From Bacillus sp. J37 (lineage in GTDB: Bacteria > Bacillota > Bacilli > Bacillales > Bacillaceae), in the NCBI RefSeq assembly GCF_000518865.1, contig NZ_JAEK01000005.1, forward strand, positions 147,671 through 211,670: a stretch of 64,000 bases of DNA. The letters are read 5' to 3'. Below the pieces are notes generated by a model that had not been told where the DNA came from, did no database searches, and saw only the letters and a program-made list of their open reading frames with translations. Positions 8,698 through 18,299 of this stretch are shown piece after piece. A program made the translations under genes and the position numbers. Each line of letters begins with the position of its first letter. Position 1 is the first letter of the stretch.

Positions 8698-8781
8698 GCG
8701 TATTCTCTCCCTTTAATAGATAATTAGATTCAGTTGCTTCTGTCATTCCACAACTAAAGGCCTCCACATTTGGTCCAGCCG

Positions 8782-9150
8782 TTAATCCATAATAATTGTT
8801 CCATTAATGTTGGTAAAAATTTGTGTTTTTGCTTCTTCACGATCCATTGCGGTTATAACCGTATTATTTTGGGCATTAATAATAAGTGCTGCTTCATTAA
8901 CAAGGACCAGTGAATCTTTAACACCCATCTGACTCGCTTCATAAATCTTATTTTCTATAAGTGACCAATCTGCCTCAGATATTGTGATATGTCTCTGGTT
9001 TAACCTCTCATTGGCATGTTTACTGATTTTTAATTGCTTATCATTTATTTCATTCGACAAATACTCTTTAAATTGACTTTGTTTTGGAATAGATTTTTGC
9101 ATCTGTTGCATTGATTGAAAAAGAGTAAGATTATTTATTTTAAATGACAT
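8782..9150 (-). CDS. Flagellar operon protein, TIGR02530-like
   Basis: A 122-residue protein with the central sequence ISKHANERLNQRHITISE and a C-terminal part with SLVLVNEAALIINAQNNTVI. This fits the small flagellar operon protein family I know as TIGR02530, found between flgD and the hook gene in many Bacilli and Clostridia; I do not recall it at this place in B. subtilis itself. Its role is unknown, and a hook-assembly function is only suggested by position. ATG start with GGTGGAAGT, 10 bases after flgD. About 84 bases separate it from flgE. Confidence 0.82.
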   Translation of the reverse strand: MSFKINNLTLFQSMQQMQKSIPKQSQFKEYLSNEINDKQLKISKHANERLNQRHITISEADWSLIENKIYEASQMGVKDSLVLVNEAALIINAQNNTVITAMDREEAKTQIFTNINGTIIMD

Positions 9151-9160
9151 ACTTCCACCA

Positions 9161-9589
9161 TTAGGATTCAGATTTGCTAACTTTTATGATGTTATCAACA
9201 GATACGAAAGAGCCATTATCAAGTTCCAATTCAAAGCCGGTATCACTTTTTTTCACAGATTTAACAATTCCTGTTCCAGTTTCTTCATTAGAGTTCTTCC
9301 ATTCGATTTGTTTACCAATCATTTCAGAATACTTTATGATAGAATCTCCCTGTGTTTGAATATTGATAAACTTCTCCAGCATACTTGCCATATTTGATGT
9401 TTGTTCCAATGTCGAGAATTGAGCCATTTGTGCAATAAATTCCTTATCTTCCATGGGATTTAGTGGGTCCTGGTTTTGTAGTTGAGTCATTAATATTTTC
9501 AAAAACTCATCTTTACCTAGGTTTGAGCTTCCTGCATTGCTTGTAGATGGTTTATTCGATAATAATAAAGTAGGATCTATCGTTGTCAT
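9161..9589 (-). CDS. flgD: FlgD, hook cap / hook assembly protein
   Basis: 142 residues, the short form of FlgD seen in Bacillus. The conserved N-terminal region LGKDEFLKILMTQLQNQDPL with MEDKEFIAQMAQFSTLEQ identifies it. FlgD caps the growing hook and guides addition of hook subunits. ATG start at 9589 with GGAGG. It lies directly after fliK, in line with joint work on hook building and length control. Confidence 0.95.
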   Translation of the reverse strand: MTTIDPTLLLSNKPSTSNAGSSNLGKDEFLKILMTQLQNQDPLNPMEDKEFIAQMAQFSTLEQTSNMASMLEKFINIQTQGDSIIKYSEMIGKQIEWKNSNEETGTGIVKSVKKSDTGFELELDNGSFVSVDNIIKVSKSES

Positions 9590-9601
9590 GAAATCGCCTC
9601 C

Positions 9602-11287
9602 TTACACTGTCGTATTTAATGCTGCCTTTAATGATTCCATAAAGCTTTGCTCATTATTGTTTTCATCGTCATGTGATTGCTGTTGTTCTTCTTTACTCCT
9701 GTCTTCCCTGTTTTCAGATTGATCTTTGATTGTTTGTGGGGAATGTTCAGTTTGAACTTCAAAGCGTTCAATTTCTATTTGAACGTTTGGGAGTACCTGT
9801 TTTAATTGATGAATACTATGATCCAATAATTCTTTTGCCGATCCAGAAGAAGTAATAAGACGTGCAATCATTTCACCATTTTTTTGAACTAGCTTTACGG
9901 TAATTACCCCCAAATGCTCTGGATTAAGCTTTATAGTAAGTCTGTTAGCTCCGTTCGGCATTTGAGCAAATTTACTAGTTTTAAATGCATTTAATAATTG
10001 GTTAGTAAACTCTTGGCGAGTAAAAGAATCTGATTTAATCGGTCCTTGGAACTCATTTTCAATTGTACCTATATGTTTTATTTGAAAGACAAATGAATCT
10101 TCTTTTATTCTATTAATAAACTGTTCAACTTGTAGATCGTTTTCAATAGGATTATCAATCATTTGCACATGTAGAATATTATTAAAATTTCCTGAACTTA
10201 ATACACTATTGTTATTATCTATCGTAATACTCTTTAAGCCTAGATCTTTATAGAACTTATGTTCTTCGTTAAATCTATTTGTTTCAGTAAATGGTAATTT
10301 TATAAAATTACCTTTTTTAGATTTTGTCATAACCCCCAAATAATCAGCATCATTTTCGTAATTATTTAATATCTGTTCATGTACATTCGCATTATTCTTT
10401 AATAAATATTTAACAGTATTTAAAAAAATTAATTGAATGGTTTTTAAATCTGATTTATTAATGAAATTTTCAATTAGCTCAAGAGAATCAGGTGGTAATA
10501 ATATTGAATTTAATTTATCCATAATATCTTTTTTTACTAGTAAGTCTGTTTTTAATGTTTCATGTTTAAGAGTATCTAGCCCATTACTAATAATTAACAA
10601 TTTGTTTAAGGCGTTAGTTTTATCAGAGCCCTGATTTATGAACCTATCAAGTAAAACTTCTCCTTCAAGTATTGTTTGATCATCTGAGTTCATTTTAGAT
10701 ATGCTTTGTAACATATTTTTAAAACTGGGTGTTTCTTTATTTTTAAACGAAGAAAATTCCTGACTTAAATATGTGTTAACATCTTCTAGAATTCTTTGAA
10801 AATCATTCGATTGTTGCTCACTATCACTAAAACTTTCAAATGCCTTAACAATAGTTAAAAGGTTAACAATAGATGGTTGTGTTTCGACATTCTCTATAAG
10901 TTCATTGATAGAGGGACTTTCAGCAAACACATCACTTAATTCATTGTTTATTAAAAATAAAATCGGTGTCATCTCTATAAAATCATTGTCATTTGAAAAC
11001 AAATCCAATTTTTCCGGTGAATTGTAAAAATTGTCTTCTTCATACTTGAATTCTAATGTATTCATATCACTAGGTAACTGGTTAACAAGCTCGGTTAGAT
11101 CCTTCAAAATCCCAGCAAGTGATATATTTTCATGAGCAGAACTTTTAGTATCACTTACAGTAGTTAGTTTCTGAATCTTACCTTCTTGTGATAAAATGTT
11201 TCGAAAACTTAAACTACTTGATTTTTCACTTAAGCCTATATTCGTAGGTATTGGATTTAACCTTCGTGAAAATGGAGCGATTTCCAA
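9602..11287 (-). CDS. fliK: FliK, hook-length control protein
   Basis: A 561-residue, low-complexity protein rich in Asn, Ser, Leu and Ile. Only the C-terminal ~110 residues are conserved: RLTIKLNPEHLGVITVKL followed by a Gln/Glu-rich tail. This is the hook-length control domain that meets FlhB and triggers the export switch. TTG start at 11287 with a perfect AGGAGG 7 bases away. It lies between motE and flgD as in Bacillus. The long variable N-terminal part is normal for this family. Confidence 0.9.
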   Translation of the reverse strand: MEIAPFSRRLNPIPTNIGLSEKSSSLSFRNILSQEGKIQKLTTVSDTKSSAHENISLAGILKDLTELVNQLPSDMNTLEFKYEEDNFYNSPEKLDLFSNDNDFIEMTPILFLINNELSDVFAESPSINELIENVETQPSIVNLLTIVKAFESFSDSEQQSNDFQRILEDVNTYLSQEFSSFKNKETPSFKNMLQSISKMNSDDQTILEGEVLLDRFINQGSDKTNALNKLLIISNGLDTLKHETLKTDLLVKKDIMDKLNSILLPPDSLELIENFINKSDLKTIQLIFLNTVKYLLKNNANVHEQILNNYENDADYLGVMTKSKKGNFIKLPFTETNRFNEEHKFYKDLGLKSITIDNNNSVLSSGNFNNILHVQMIDNPIENDLQVEQFINRIKEDSFVFQIKHIGTIENEFQGPIKSDSFTRQEFTNQLLNAFKTSKFAQMPNGANRLTIKLNPEHLGVITVKLVQKNGEMIARLITSSGSAKELLDHSIHQLKQVLPNVQIEIERFEVQTEHSPQTIKDQSENREDRSKEEQQQSHDDENNNEQSFMESLKAALNTTV

Positions 11288-11302
11288 GATTTCACCTCCT
11301 TT

Positions 11303-11899
11303 CTACTCTGAGTTTGAAGATAAAAGATTAGTAAACTTTACAGCATCTTCCACAGACATTTTAGATAAAATATCCGCAACTTGTTTGTCATCAAGAGACG
11401 ACAGGATTAATAAAGCATCCTCTTGCGTAAGGTTTGGAATAATCTCCGCGGCTTTTTTGCTGCTCATATTATCATAAAGTTTACCGATATCTCTTGATTG
11501 GTTCTCTTCTTCAGCTTTTGCTATTTCTTCTATTTGTTTTTCTAAAGAACTAATTTCTTGGGTTAATTTTTGAACTTCTTTTTCTTTTGCTCCAACATCG
11601 CTTTCTAATGCACTAATCATAGTTGCTTGATCTTCGATCGTTTTCTCAAGTTTTTTGTTTTCTTCTTGTGTTTCTTGTTCTTTTACCGCAATCGCTGATT
11701 CATCAGTTTTTTCTTCCTCTTTATTTACTAAGTTTTCAACAACAGGAATACTTGTGATCGTTGACTTTGCTTTTCCTAGTACGTCAAAGCCTGCAACAGA
11801 TAAAATAATTAATACAAGTGTTAGTGTAAAAACAACCGGAATAAAGATTACAAAGAAAAACCATTGAAATTTACTATATTCCTGCTTTTCGGTTTCCAT
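11303..11899 (-). CDS. MotE/YlxF-like flagellar membrane protein
   Basis: 198 residues: an N-terminal transmembrane helix (about 14-38), a long charged coiled coil (about 70-135), and a C-terminal helical part (IIPNLTQEDALLILSSLD) like the N-terminal domain of MgtE. This matches B. subtilis YlxF and the MotE family, stator or motor accessory proteins. ATG start with TAGGTG. It lies between fliJ and fliK. The family assignment is sound; the precise role in this organism is inferred. Confidence 0.85.
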   Translation of the reverse strand: METEKQEYSKFQWFFFVIFIPVVFTLTLVLIILSVAGFDVLGKAKSTITSIPVVENLVNKEEEKTDESAIAVKEQETQEENKKLEKTIEDQATMISALESDVGAKEKEVQKLTQEISSLEKQIEEIAKAEEENQSRDIGKLYDNMSSKKAAEIIPNLTQEDALLILSSLDDKQVADILSKMSVEDAVKFTNLLSSNSE

Positions 11900-11909
11900 C
11901 AGTATTCAC

Positions 11910-12353
11910 CTAATTTCCACGGTACATAAAAGTTTGAATTGAAAGATCATCCATAAACTTATTTTCAAGCTGTTTTGAGTGATGAACATATTCGTTAAAC
12001 TGTTTTTCTTTTAGCTTTTCATACTTCCTTAATTCTATGTTTTGATACATAAGCTTCGATTGCTTTTCATTCATTCTATTGCGAGTTAACAAAACAAGAT
12101 TTTGATAATGGGAAATGGTTTTTTCAATGTTTGTTACGAATTGTTGATAATGTCTTATTTCTTGTACAGACATACCTGAATTCAGTTTTAAAAGAGTATT
12201 TTCCTCCAATACCTCTTTTTGTTTTAGAGATTCATAGAGTTTGTTTGCCACTGTTTCAAAATCATTAACAGACTGGTTATACTCCGCAAGAGATTGTTCT
12301 TTTTCATTTTCTTTAATATCCATTATTTTTTGAAATCGAAAATGAATTGACAT
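11910..12353 (-). CDS. fliJ: FliJ, flagellar export ATPase stalk/chaperone
   Basis: 147 residues, almost entirely charged coiled coil, beginning MSIHFRFQKIMDIKENEKEQ. FliJ inserts into the FliI ATPase ring and helps substrates reach the export gate. The ATG overlaps the fliI stop (TAATG), with AAGGTGA upstream, so the genes are translationally coupled. Confidence 0.93.
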   Translation of the reverse strand: MSIHFRFQKIMDIKENEKEQSLAEYNQSVNDFETVANKLYESLKQKEVLEENTLLKLNSGMSVQEIRHYQQFVTNIEKTISHYQNLVLLTRNRMNEKQSKLMYQNIELRKYEKLKEKQFNEYVHHSKQLENKFMDDLSIQTFMYRGN

Positions 12354-13672
12354 TAAAAATCACCTTTTTCAATCAACTGAATAAGCGAACTAATACTTTG
12401 TTCAATGGAAACTTTATCTTCAACATTTTGTTTCAGATATGAAATGATTTTTGGATAATACTTAATCGCTTCATCTATTTCTCTAGATGAACCTCTTTTG
12501 TACGCACCAATATTGATTAAGTCTTCAGAGTTTAAGTATGTGGATAAAAGATCTCGTAATTTAGATGCTGAGTTTTTATGATTGGAATCAACAATTTGAT
12601 TCATAACACGACTTATACTTTTTAACACATTTATTGCCGGGAATTGGCCTTTATTTGCTAACTGTCGATCTAACACAATATGCCCATCTAAAATTCCGCG
12701 AACAGTATCAGAGATTGGCTCATTCAAATCATCACCATCTACTAAGACTGTATAGAAAGCTGTAATTGTTCCAAGTTCATTCGTACCCGTACGTTCTAAC
12801 AATTTGGGCAAAATAGCAAATACAGACGGTGTATATCCTTTTGTCGTTGGCGGCTCACCAACGGCAAGTCCTATTTCACGCTGAGCCATTGCAACACGAG
12901 TAACTGAATCCATCATAAACATTACGTTCATTCCTTTATCACGAAAGTATTCTGCTATGGCAGTGACAGTGTAAGCTGCTTTCAGTCTCATTAATGCAGG
13001 TTGGTCGGATGTAGCAACAACGACGATGGATCTTTTTAAACCTTCCGGTCCTAAATCCCGATCAATAAACTCACGTACTTCCCGACCACGTTCACCTATT
13101 AACGCGATTACATTTAAGTCTGCATTTGTATTTCTTGCAATCATACCCATTAATGTACTTTTCCCAACACCACTACCTGCAAATATACCCACACGTTGAC
13201 CTTTACCGACAGTTAGGAGACTATCAATAACTCGCACTCCGACTTCCATTTTTTCATGGATGGGTGGACGTTTCATTGGATTTGGAGGTGATTGATCTGT
13301 TGGAACCCTAGCTAAGCCTTTCGGTAGTGATGACTCATTTAAAGGTAAGCCAAATGAATCTAATACTTGTCCAATCAGGCCTGTACCTACTTTTACAGTT
13401 AAAGGCTGTTCTGTTGCCTCAACAATACTTCCCGGAGAAATATGTGTTACTTGCAAATAAGGCATGAGGAGAACATTTTCATCCTTAAAGCCAACAACCT
13501 CAGCAGGAATTTTCGCTTTACTCGTAGATCCGGCATAAATGTAGCACAAGTCACCAATTGAGCTTTCAGGTCCTCTTGATTCAATCATAAGACCAACCAC
13601 TCTTTTCACTTTTCCGTATCGTTTATATGAATCTAATGTATCGATTGCATGTACTAGATCTGCTGCTTTCAG
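12353..13672 (-). CDS. fliI: FliI, flagellar export ATPase, probable CTG start
   Basis: A F1-beta-like ATPase that powers and orders flagellar export. Walker A is GSGVGKST, and the export-ATPase signature FMMDSVTRVAMAQREIGLAVGEPP is split across the adjoining region. The frame stays open upstream of the first GTG (13609), coding the family-typical sequence DSYKRYGKVKRVVG. No ATG, GTG or TTG lies further up in frame. A CTG at 13672 has AGAGGTGG about 6 bases before it and gives 439 residues, close to the 438 I recall for B. subtilis. The GTG at 13609 has no ribosome binding site. It lies just after fliH and overlaps fliJ by one base. Confidence 0.93.
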   Translation of the reverse strand: MKAADLVHAIDTLDSYKRYGKVKRVVGLMIESRGPESSIGDLCYIYAGSTSKAKIPAEVVGFKDENVLLMPYLQVTHISPGSIVEATEQPLTVKVGTGLIGQVLDSFGLPLNESSLPKGLARVPTDQSPPNPMKRPPIHEKMEVGVRVIDSLLTVGKGQRVGIFAGSGVGKSTLMGMIARNTNADLNVIALIGERGREVREFIDRDLGPEGLKRSIVVVATSDQPALMRLKAAYTVTAIAEYFRDKGMNVMFMMDSVTRVAMAQREIGLAVGEPPTTKGYTPSVFAILPKLLERTGTNELGTITAFYTVLVDGDDLNEPISDTVRGILDGHIVLDRQLANKGQFPAINVLKSISRVMNQIVDSNHKNSASKLRDLLSTYLNSEDLINIGAYKRGSSREIDEAIKYYPKIISYLKQNVEDKVSIEQSISSLIQLIEKGDF

Positions 13673-13685
13673 GTCATACCACCTC

Positions 13686-14438
13686 TTACCCTAGTAAATC
13701 AATTAATTGCTTTTTTAATTGCTTTAATTGTGTATCAATACTGACATCTATTCGTCCAAAAGCAGATTCTATAAAACAATCATGCTCGTTTAATTCTGCA
13801 TTAGCATATATATTAAAGTCTGTGTCATTAGTCACCAATGTTCTTAATTCGTCTTTTTGACTTAAAACGAATTCGTAATATAAAGGATGGACATGAATTT
13901 TAATATGTTCATATTCCTTCACTTCGTTTAGACCCTTTTTGACAAGAGGGAGAAAATGACTAGGTGATTCCGATAATTTAGCAGCTACGATTTTTTCAGC
14001 AATTTTTATCGATAGTTCTAATATGGCATTTTCTGCTGATTGGATTTTTTCGTCATAATCACGTTTAGACAATTCAATGATATGATTCGATTCTTCAATC
14101 GTTGACTTGTATTGTTTTAATGCTTCCTGTCTACCGAGTTCTAAACCTTCTGCATATCCTTCTTGTTTAGCCTGTTCGATTAATTGTTCATGTTCCTGAT
14201 CCCAATTACTCTTTTCGAACTGTATTTGCTGTTGGATGATTGAAGATTCTTCCATAGCCTTTTGGATCATTTGGTCTGCATCATTTTTTGCAGATTGAAT
14301 GATAAAAGAAGCCTCTTTTAACATTTCAGGGTTATTTTCATCCAATTTTTCTTGGAGAAGTGTTCTAATTGTTTGAACAGCAATTTTTTTTCCCTCTTCA
14401 TGATGATTTGTATATTGTGACTTAATCAGCCTAGACAA
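13686..14438 (-). CDS. fliH: FliH, flagellar export ATPase regulator
   Basis: About 250 residues, mostly helical and charged, with the FliH/V-ATPase subunit E-like C-terminal domain (LSIKIAEKIVAAKL, IHVHPLYYEFV, CFIESAFGRIDVSIDTQL). FliH binds FliI and tethers it to the export gate. The TTG at 14438 has AGGAG 9 bases upstream; earlier in-frame ATG (14447) and GTG (14459) lie too close to that site. It overlaps the end of fliG by 8 bases. Confidence 0.9.
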   Translation of the reverse strand: MSRLIKSQYTNHHEEGKKIAVQTIRTLLQEKLDENNPEMLKEASFIIQSAKNDADQMIQKAMEESSIIQQQIQFEKSNWDQEHEQLIEQAKQEGYAEGLELGRQEALKQYKSTIEESNHIIELSKRDYDEKIQSAENAILELSIKIAEKIVAAKLSESPSHFLPLVKKGLNEVKEYEHIKIHVHPLYYEFVLSQKDELRTLVTNDTDFNIYANAELNEHDCFIESAFGRIDVSIDTQLKQLKKQLIDLLG

Positions 14439-15447
14439 TAATATCATCTCCTCCACCACGGGCTATGACAATTTCTCCAGCTTCTTCAAGTCTTCTAATC
14501 ACTCCGACAATTCTTGACTGAGCTTCTTCAACATCGCGAAGTCTAACAGGTCCCATAAATTCCATTTCTTCTTTGAATGTATCTACCATACGTTTAGACA
14601 TGTTCTTATACACAACATCACGAACTTCCTCACTGGCCACTTTAAGTGACAACATTAAGTCTTCATTCTCTACATCCCTGATTACACGTTGTATTGCACG
14701 GTTATCGAGCGTAACAATATCTTCAAACACAAACATTCTCTTTTTAATTTCTTCCGCCAAGACAGGGTCTTGTATTTCAAGAGAATCTAAAATCGTTCTT
14801 TCCGTAGTCCTGTCAACTCCATTTAGCACTTCCACTACTGCTTCAATTCCACCGGTTTGTGTGAAATCTTGAGTAACTGTTGATGATAGCTTTCGTTCAA
14901 GAATTTGTTCAACTTCATTAATAATTTCAGGAGCCGTTCGATCCATTACAGCAATCCTTCGAGCAACATCAGCCTGTAGCTCTTGTGGCAATTCTGATAA
15001 TATTTGACCAGATTGAGCAGGTTCTAAATAGGACAAAATAAGTGCAATTGTTTGTGGATGCTCATTTTGAATGAAATTTAATATTTGAGAAGGATCTGCT
15101 TTTCTTGCAAAATCAAACGGTTTAACTTGTAAAGATGAAGTAAGCCTATGAATAATGCTTGTTGCCTTCTCAGAACCGAGGGCTTTTTCCAGCACTTCTT
15201 TCGCATAAGCTATACCACCCTGTGAAATAAACTCCTGTGCCATCGCAATATCATGAAATTCTTCTATAATTTCTTCCTTTTTCTCGGCTTCGACTTTGCG
15301 AACACCGGAAATCTCTAAAGTAAGTCTTTCAATCTCTTCTTCAGATAAATGTTTATAGACAGATGCAGATACCTCCGGACCTAAAGAGATTAAGAGAATG
15401 GCTGCTTTCTGTTTACCTGTTAATGCGTTATTATCTTTTCTTGCCAA
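14431..15447 (-). CDS. fliG: FliG, flagellar motor switch protein
   Basis: 338 residues starting MARKDNNALTGKQKAAILLI. FliG links the MS ring to the C ring and receives torque from the stator. The EHPQ motif at about residue 127 and the charged C-terminal torque helix (DLMLSLKVASEEVRDVVYKN) are present. The start is a TTG at 15447 with GGAGG 8 bases upstream. It lies directly after fliF. Confidence 0.97.
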   Translation of the reverse strand: MARKDNNALTGKQKAAILLISLGPEVSASVYKHLSEEEIERLTLEISGVRKVEAEKKEEIIEEFHDIAMAQEFISQGGIAYAKEVLEKALGSEKATSIIHRLTSSLQVKPFDFARKADPSQILNFIQNEHPQTIALILSYLEPAQSGQILSELPQELQADVARRIAVMDRTAPEIINEVEQILERKLSSTVTQDFTQTGGIEAVVEVLNGVDRTTERTILDSLEIQDPVLAEEIKKRMFVFEDIVTLDNRAIQRVIRDVENEDLMLSLKVASEEVRDVVYKNMSKRMVDTFKEEMEFMGPVRLRDVEEAQSRIVGVIRRLEEAGEIVIARGGGDDIIV

Positions 15448-15459
15448 GTCTCTAACCTC

Positions 15460-17061
15460 CTAGTCTTCGGATATCCAAGTACGCAATAGTTTTGCAAAAT
15501 CTTCCGGATTCTCTTTTGCCATTTTTTCAAGTTGTTTTTTGCGGACAGTAGTCTCTGATTCAACTTCATTGTTAATGTCCGGGACATTAAACGTGGTTTC
15601 AACAGGGATATCATCCTCTTCATATTCTTCTTCACTTTCTTTTTTCTTCCTAATAAGAAGAAAGATAAGAATAACGATCGCTAATAACAAGACGCCTCCA
15701 ACGATATACATCCATAAAGGAATCGTTTGACTTGCTTCTGTTTCTTCAGTTTGAAGTTTTCCGTCAAATGGTTGAACTGATACAACAATTTTGGAGTCAA
15801 CTTCCTCATCCGATAGCGGCTCTTCTGAAAAATCCTTATTAATAGATGTTCTTACTACGGTAGAAAGAATTTGTTGAATATCTTCTTCTCGTTCTGGTGT
15901 AAATGATAGTGGATCTTCAGGATCCGGTGGTTCAACCATAACTTGAATTCCCAAATCACGAATTTTATAAGGACTTTCAACAATCTGTTTATTTATACGA
16001 TTCACTTCGTTATTAATTCTTTCCTCAATTCGCTCGTAATCTCCATCACCTGAGGTTTCTGTTGTCGCTTCATATCCTGGAACATCCGTTTCACCAGTTC
16101 CATTCACACCACCTGCTGCTGCAGCTCCATTTCCAGTGTAAGCCTCAGTTATTCGTTCAACACTTACAGCTATTCCTTCGTCTTCCCCTTCGACAACAGG
16201 TGAAACAAGGTTTTCTTCGCGATTTTCTTGAGTGAAATCAATATCAGTTGTTATCGCAACTACTACCTTGTCCTGTCCCATCATTGTGCCTAATAGTTTC
16301 TGAACATCTCTTTGTATATCTTGTTCGATTTGTGATTTAATTTCCTGTTGTGACGCATAGCTTGTACCAGGTGAAGTATTTTGTCCACCATTTAAATCAT
16401 AATAGTTAAAATTTTGATCCATAATGACGATATTATCAGTCGTAAGATTTGGTATACTTTTTGAAACCAAATGAAAAAGGGCATTTACTTTTTCCTGATC
16501 AAGTTGAGCCCCTGGCTCCAAATTAAGAACAACTGAAGCAGAGGAACCTTCTTGTTGATCACCAACAAAAACTGATTCAGTTGGAAGGTTAATCATCACA
16601 CTTGCATTTTTGACTCCTTCTATACCTTTCATTAAATTAGCCAGCTCAGTTTGTGTTGCCTTAAGTTTAATTACATCAAACTCCTTATCCGTCATCCCAA
16701 AGCCGGAATCTTGACCAAAATATGAATAGTCAATGACTCCAGAATCAGGAACACCTTCCGCAGCTAACTCAACCATTAAAGTATCGACCATCTCGTTAGG
16801 CACCATAATGGATGTACCATTGTTAGAGATTTCTGATTTCACACCTTTTGCATCAAGTGTTTCTTTTATTTGACCAGTTTCAGCTGGAGAGAGATTTGAA
16901 TAAAGAGGAACTAAATTTGGTCTGGACATAAAGTAAGTTAGTAACCCTACTACTACAAAAAACAATATTACACTTGAAATAATGGTTGATTTTTGTAACT
17001 TACTCTTCTGTTCCCAAACCCCGGTTAGTTTGTCTTTAATAGTTAACAATTTTTCGTTCAT
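15460..17061 (-). CDS. fliF: FliF, flagellar MS-ring protein
   Basis: 533 residues with two transmembrane helices (about 24-46 and 447-470), a large extracytoplasmic ring-building region between them, and an acidic C-terminal tail that binds FliG (EKMAKENPEDFAKLLRTWI). FliF forms the MS ring on which the basal body is built. ATG start with GGGGGA upstream. It precedes fliG by 12 bases. Confidence 0.97.
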   Translation of the reverse strand: MNEKLLTIKDKLTGVWEQKSKLQKSTIISSVILFFVVVGLLTYFMSRPNLVPLYSNLSPAETGQIKETLDAKGVKSEISNNGTSIMVPNEMVDTLMVELAAEGVPDSGVIDYSYFGQDSGFGMTDKEFDVIKLKATQTELANLMKGIEGVKNASVMINLPTESVFVGDQQEGSSASVVLNLEPGAQLDQEKVNALFHLVSKSIPNLTTDNIVIMDQNFNYYDLNGGQNTSPGTSYASQQEIKSQIEQDIQRDVQKLLGTMMGQDKVVVAITTDIDFTQENREENLVSPVVEGEDEGIAVSVERITEAYTGNGAAAAGGVNGTGETDVPGYEATTETSGDGDYERIEERINNEVNRINKQIVESPYKIRDLGIQVMVEPPDPEDPLSFTPEREEDIQQILSTVVRTSINKDFSEEPLSDEEVDSKIVVSVQPFDGKLQTEETEASQTIPLWMYIVGGVLLLAIVILIFLLIRKKKESEEEYEEDDIPVETTFNVPDINNEVESETTVRKKQLEKMAKENPEDFAKLLRTWISED

Positions 17062-17130
17062 TCCATAAAATCCCCCGGTTACAATGACATTTGCTAGTTA
17101 GTAATCAAAGTATTTCAAAAGATTTTTTTA

Positions 17131-17445
17131 CTAAACTTGCATTCTCATCATCTCTTGATAAGCTTCTATTGCTTTATTTCTTACTTCCACAGCAGTTAGT
17201 AGTGTAATACTTGATTTCTGAGAAGAAATCATCACATCATGAAGTTCTACATTTTTCCCCGTTGCTAGTGCTTCTGTCATTTTGTCAGACTCTAACTGTG
17301 CTTTATTAACATGATCAATTGCTTGTTTCAGAGTTGCCCCAAAGCTTGTCTTGCCATCTGTTTGATTGGTATTTATTGAAGTAAACTTAGGTTGTATTTG
17401 AACGGGCTGATTTGATAACTGGAAAGGATTAACACTATTTATCAT
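17131..17445 (-). CDS. fliE: FliE, rod/MS-ring junction protein
   Basis: 104 residues ending in the conserved IEAYQEMMRMQV. FliE connects the MS ring to the rod. ATG at 17445 follows TAGGTGAT at good spacing and gives the normal length; a GTG at 17454 lies in the ribosome binding site. It follows flgC by about 9 bases. A 70-base gap to fliF shows nothing clear. Confidence 0.96.
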   Translation of the reverse strand: MINSVNPFQLSNQPVQIQPKFTSINTNQTDGKTSFGATLKQAIDHVNKAQLESDKMTEALATGKNVELHDVMISSQKSSITLLTAVEVRNKAIEAYQEMMRMQV

Positions 17446-17454
17446 AACTATCAC

Positions 17455-17904
17455 CTATTTTCCTATTTCTAGAGCTTTCATTAACATTCCCTTGGATGCA
17501 TTCATTACCGTAACGTTAGCTTCGTACGATCTTGTGCTGCTTATAAGGTCGACCATTTCCTTCAAGGGATCAACGTTAGGCATTGCTACATAACCTTCTT
17601 CGTTAGCATCTGGGTGTTCTGGATCATATACAAGTTCAAAGGGAGTTTGGTCCTCGGTAATTTCGGTTACCTTCACTCCCCCTTCCGTTTCCTTTGAGCC
17701 CATAGCCTTATTTAAAAAAGAAGAAAATTGATTTCCTTGCGGCTGAGTTACAACCATTTTCCTGCGATATGGTTGCCATTCACCATTTACAAATTCTCCT
17801 CTTGTCGTATCCATATTGGCCATATTTGAAGAAATAACATCCATTCTTACTCGTTGTGCAGTTAAGGCTGAACCGGATGTATTGATTGATTGAAAAATCG
17901 ACAT
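17455..17904 (-). CDS. flgC: FlgC, flagellar proximal rod protein
   Basis: 149 residues with the N-terminal rod motif MSIFQSINTSGSALTAQRVR and a C-terminal helix (TRSYEANVTVMNASKGMLM). FlgC is a proximal rod subunit, exported and assembled with FlgB. ATG start, two bases after flgB. Confidence 0.97.
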   Translation of the reverse strand: MSIFQSINTSGSALTAQRVRMDVISSNMANMDTTRGEFVNGEWQPYRRKMVVTQPQGNQFSSFLNKAMGSKETEGGVKVTEITEDQTPFELVYDPEHPDANEEGYVAMPNVDPLKEMVDLISSTRSYEANVTVMNASKGMLMKALEIGK

Positions 17905-17906
17905 GG

Positions 17907-18299
17907 TTAATTGCCACCTTTTATAACAGTTTTCAATGAGTTAAATTTGCCACTTAATCTCTCAATTAGTGCATTATATTGAATTTGGTTCTTTGCCATT
18001 TCAGTCATTTCTTGATCTATATCAACATTGTTACCATTATGATTATAATTCGTATTATTCTTTGTTACGATTCGATAACTGGATGAATCTGAACCACCGA
18101 ATTCTATATGCTTGCTACTCGTTTTATTTGCTTGAAGCTTTTGCATTTCATTCGATAATGCCGTATCAAACCGAACTTCTTGAGCTTTATAATTCGGGGT
18201 ATCAACATTTGCAATATTATTGGAAATGACTTTTTGCTTTGCAGTTGACTGTGAAATGGCTTTTTCTAGGCTTGTAATAGTATTTGAAAATAAATTCAT
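17907..18299 (-). CDS. flgB: FlgB, flagellar proximal rod protein
   Basis: 130 residues containing the rod signature KVISNNIANVDTPNYKA. FlgB is a proximal rod subunit and the first gene of the fla/che operon. ATG start at 18299 with GAGGGGA. The region upstream (18300-18596) should hold the operon promoter. Confidence 0.97.
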   Translation of the reverse strand: MNLFSNTITSLEKAISQSTAKQKVISNNIANVDTPNYKAQEVRFDTALSNEMQKLQANKTSSKHIEFGGSDSSSYRIVTKNNTNYNHNGNNVDIDQEMTEMAKNQIQYNALIERLSGKFNSLKTVIKGGN

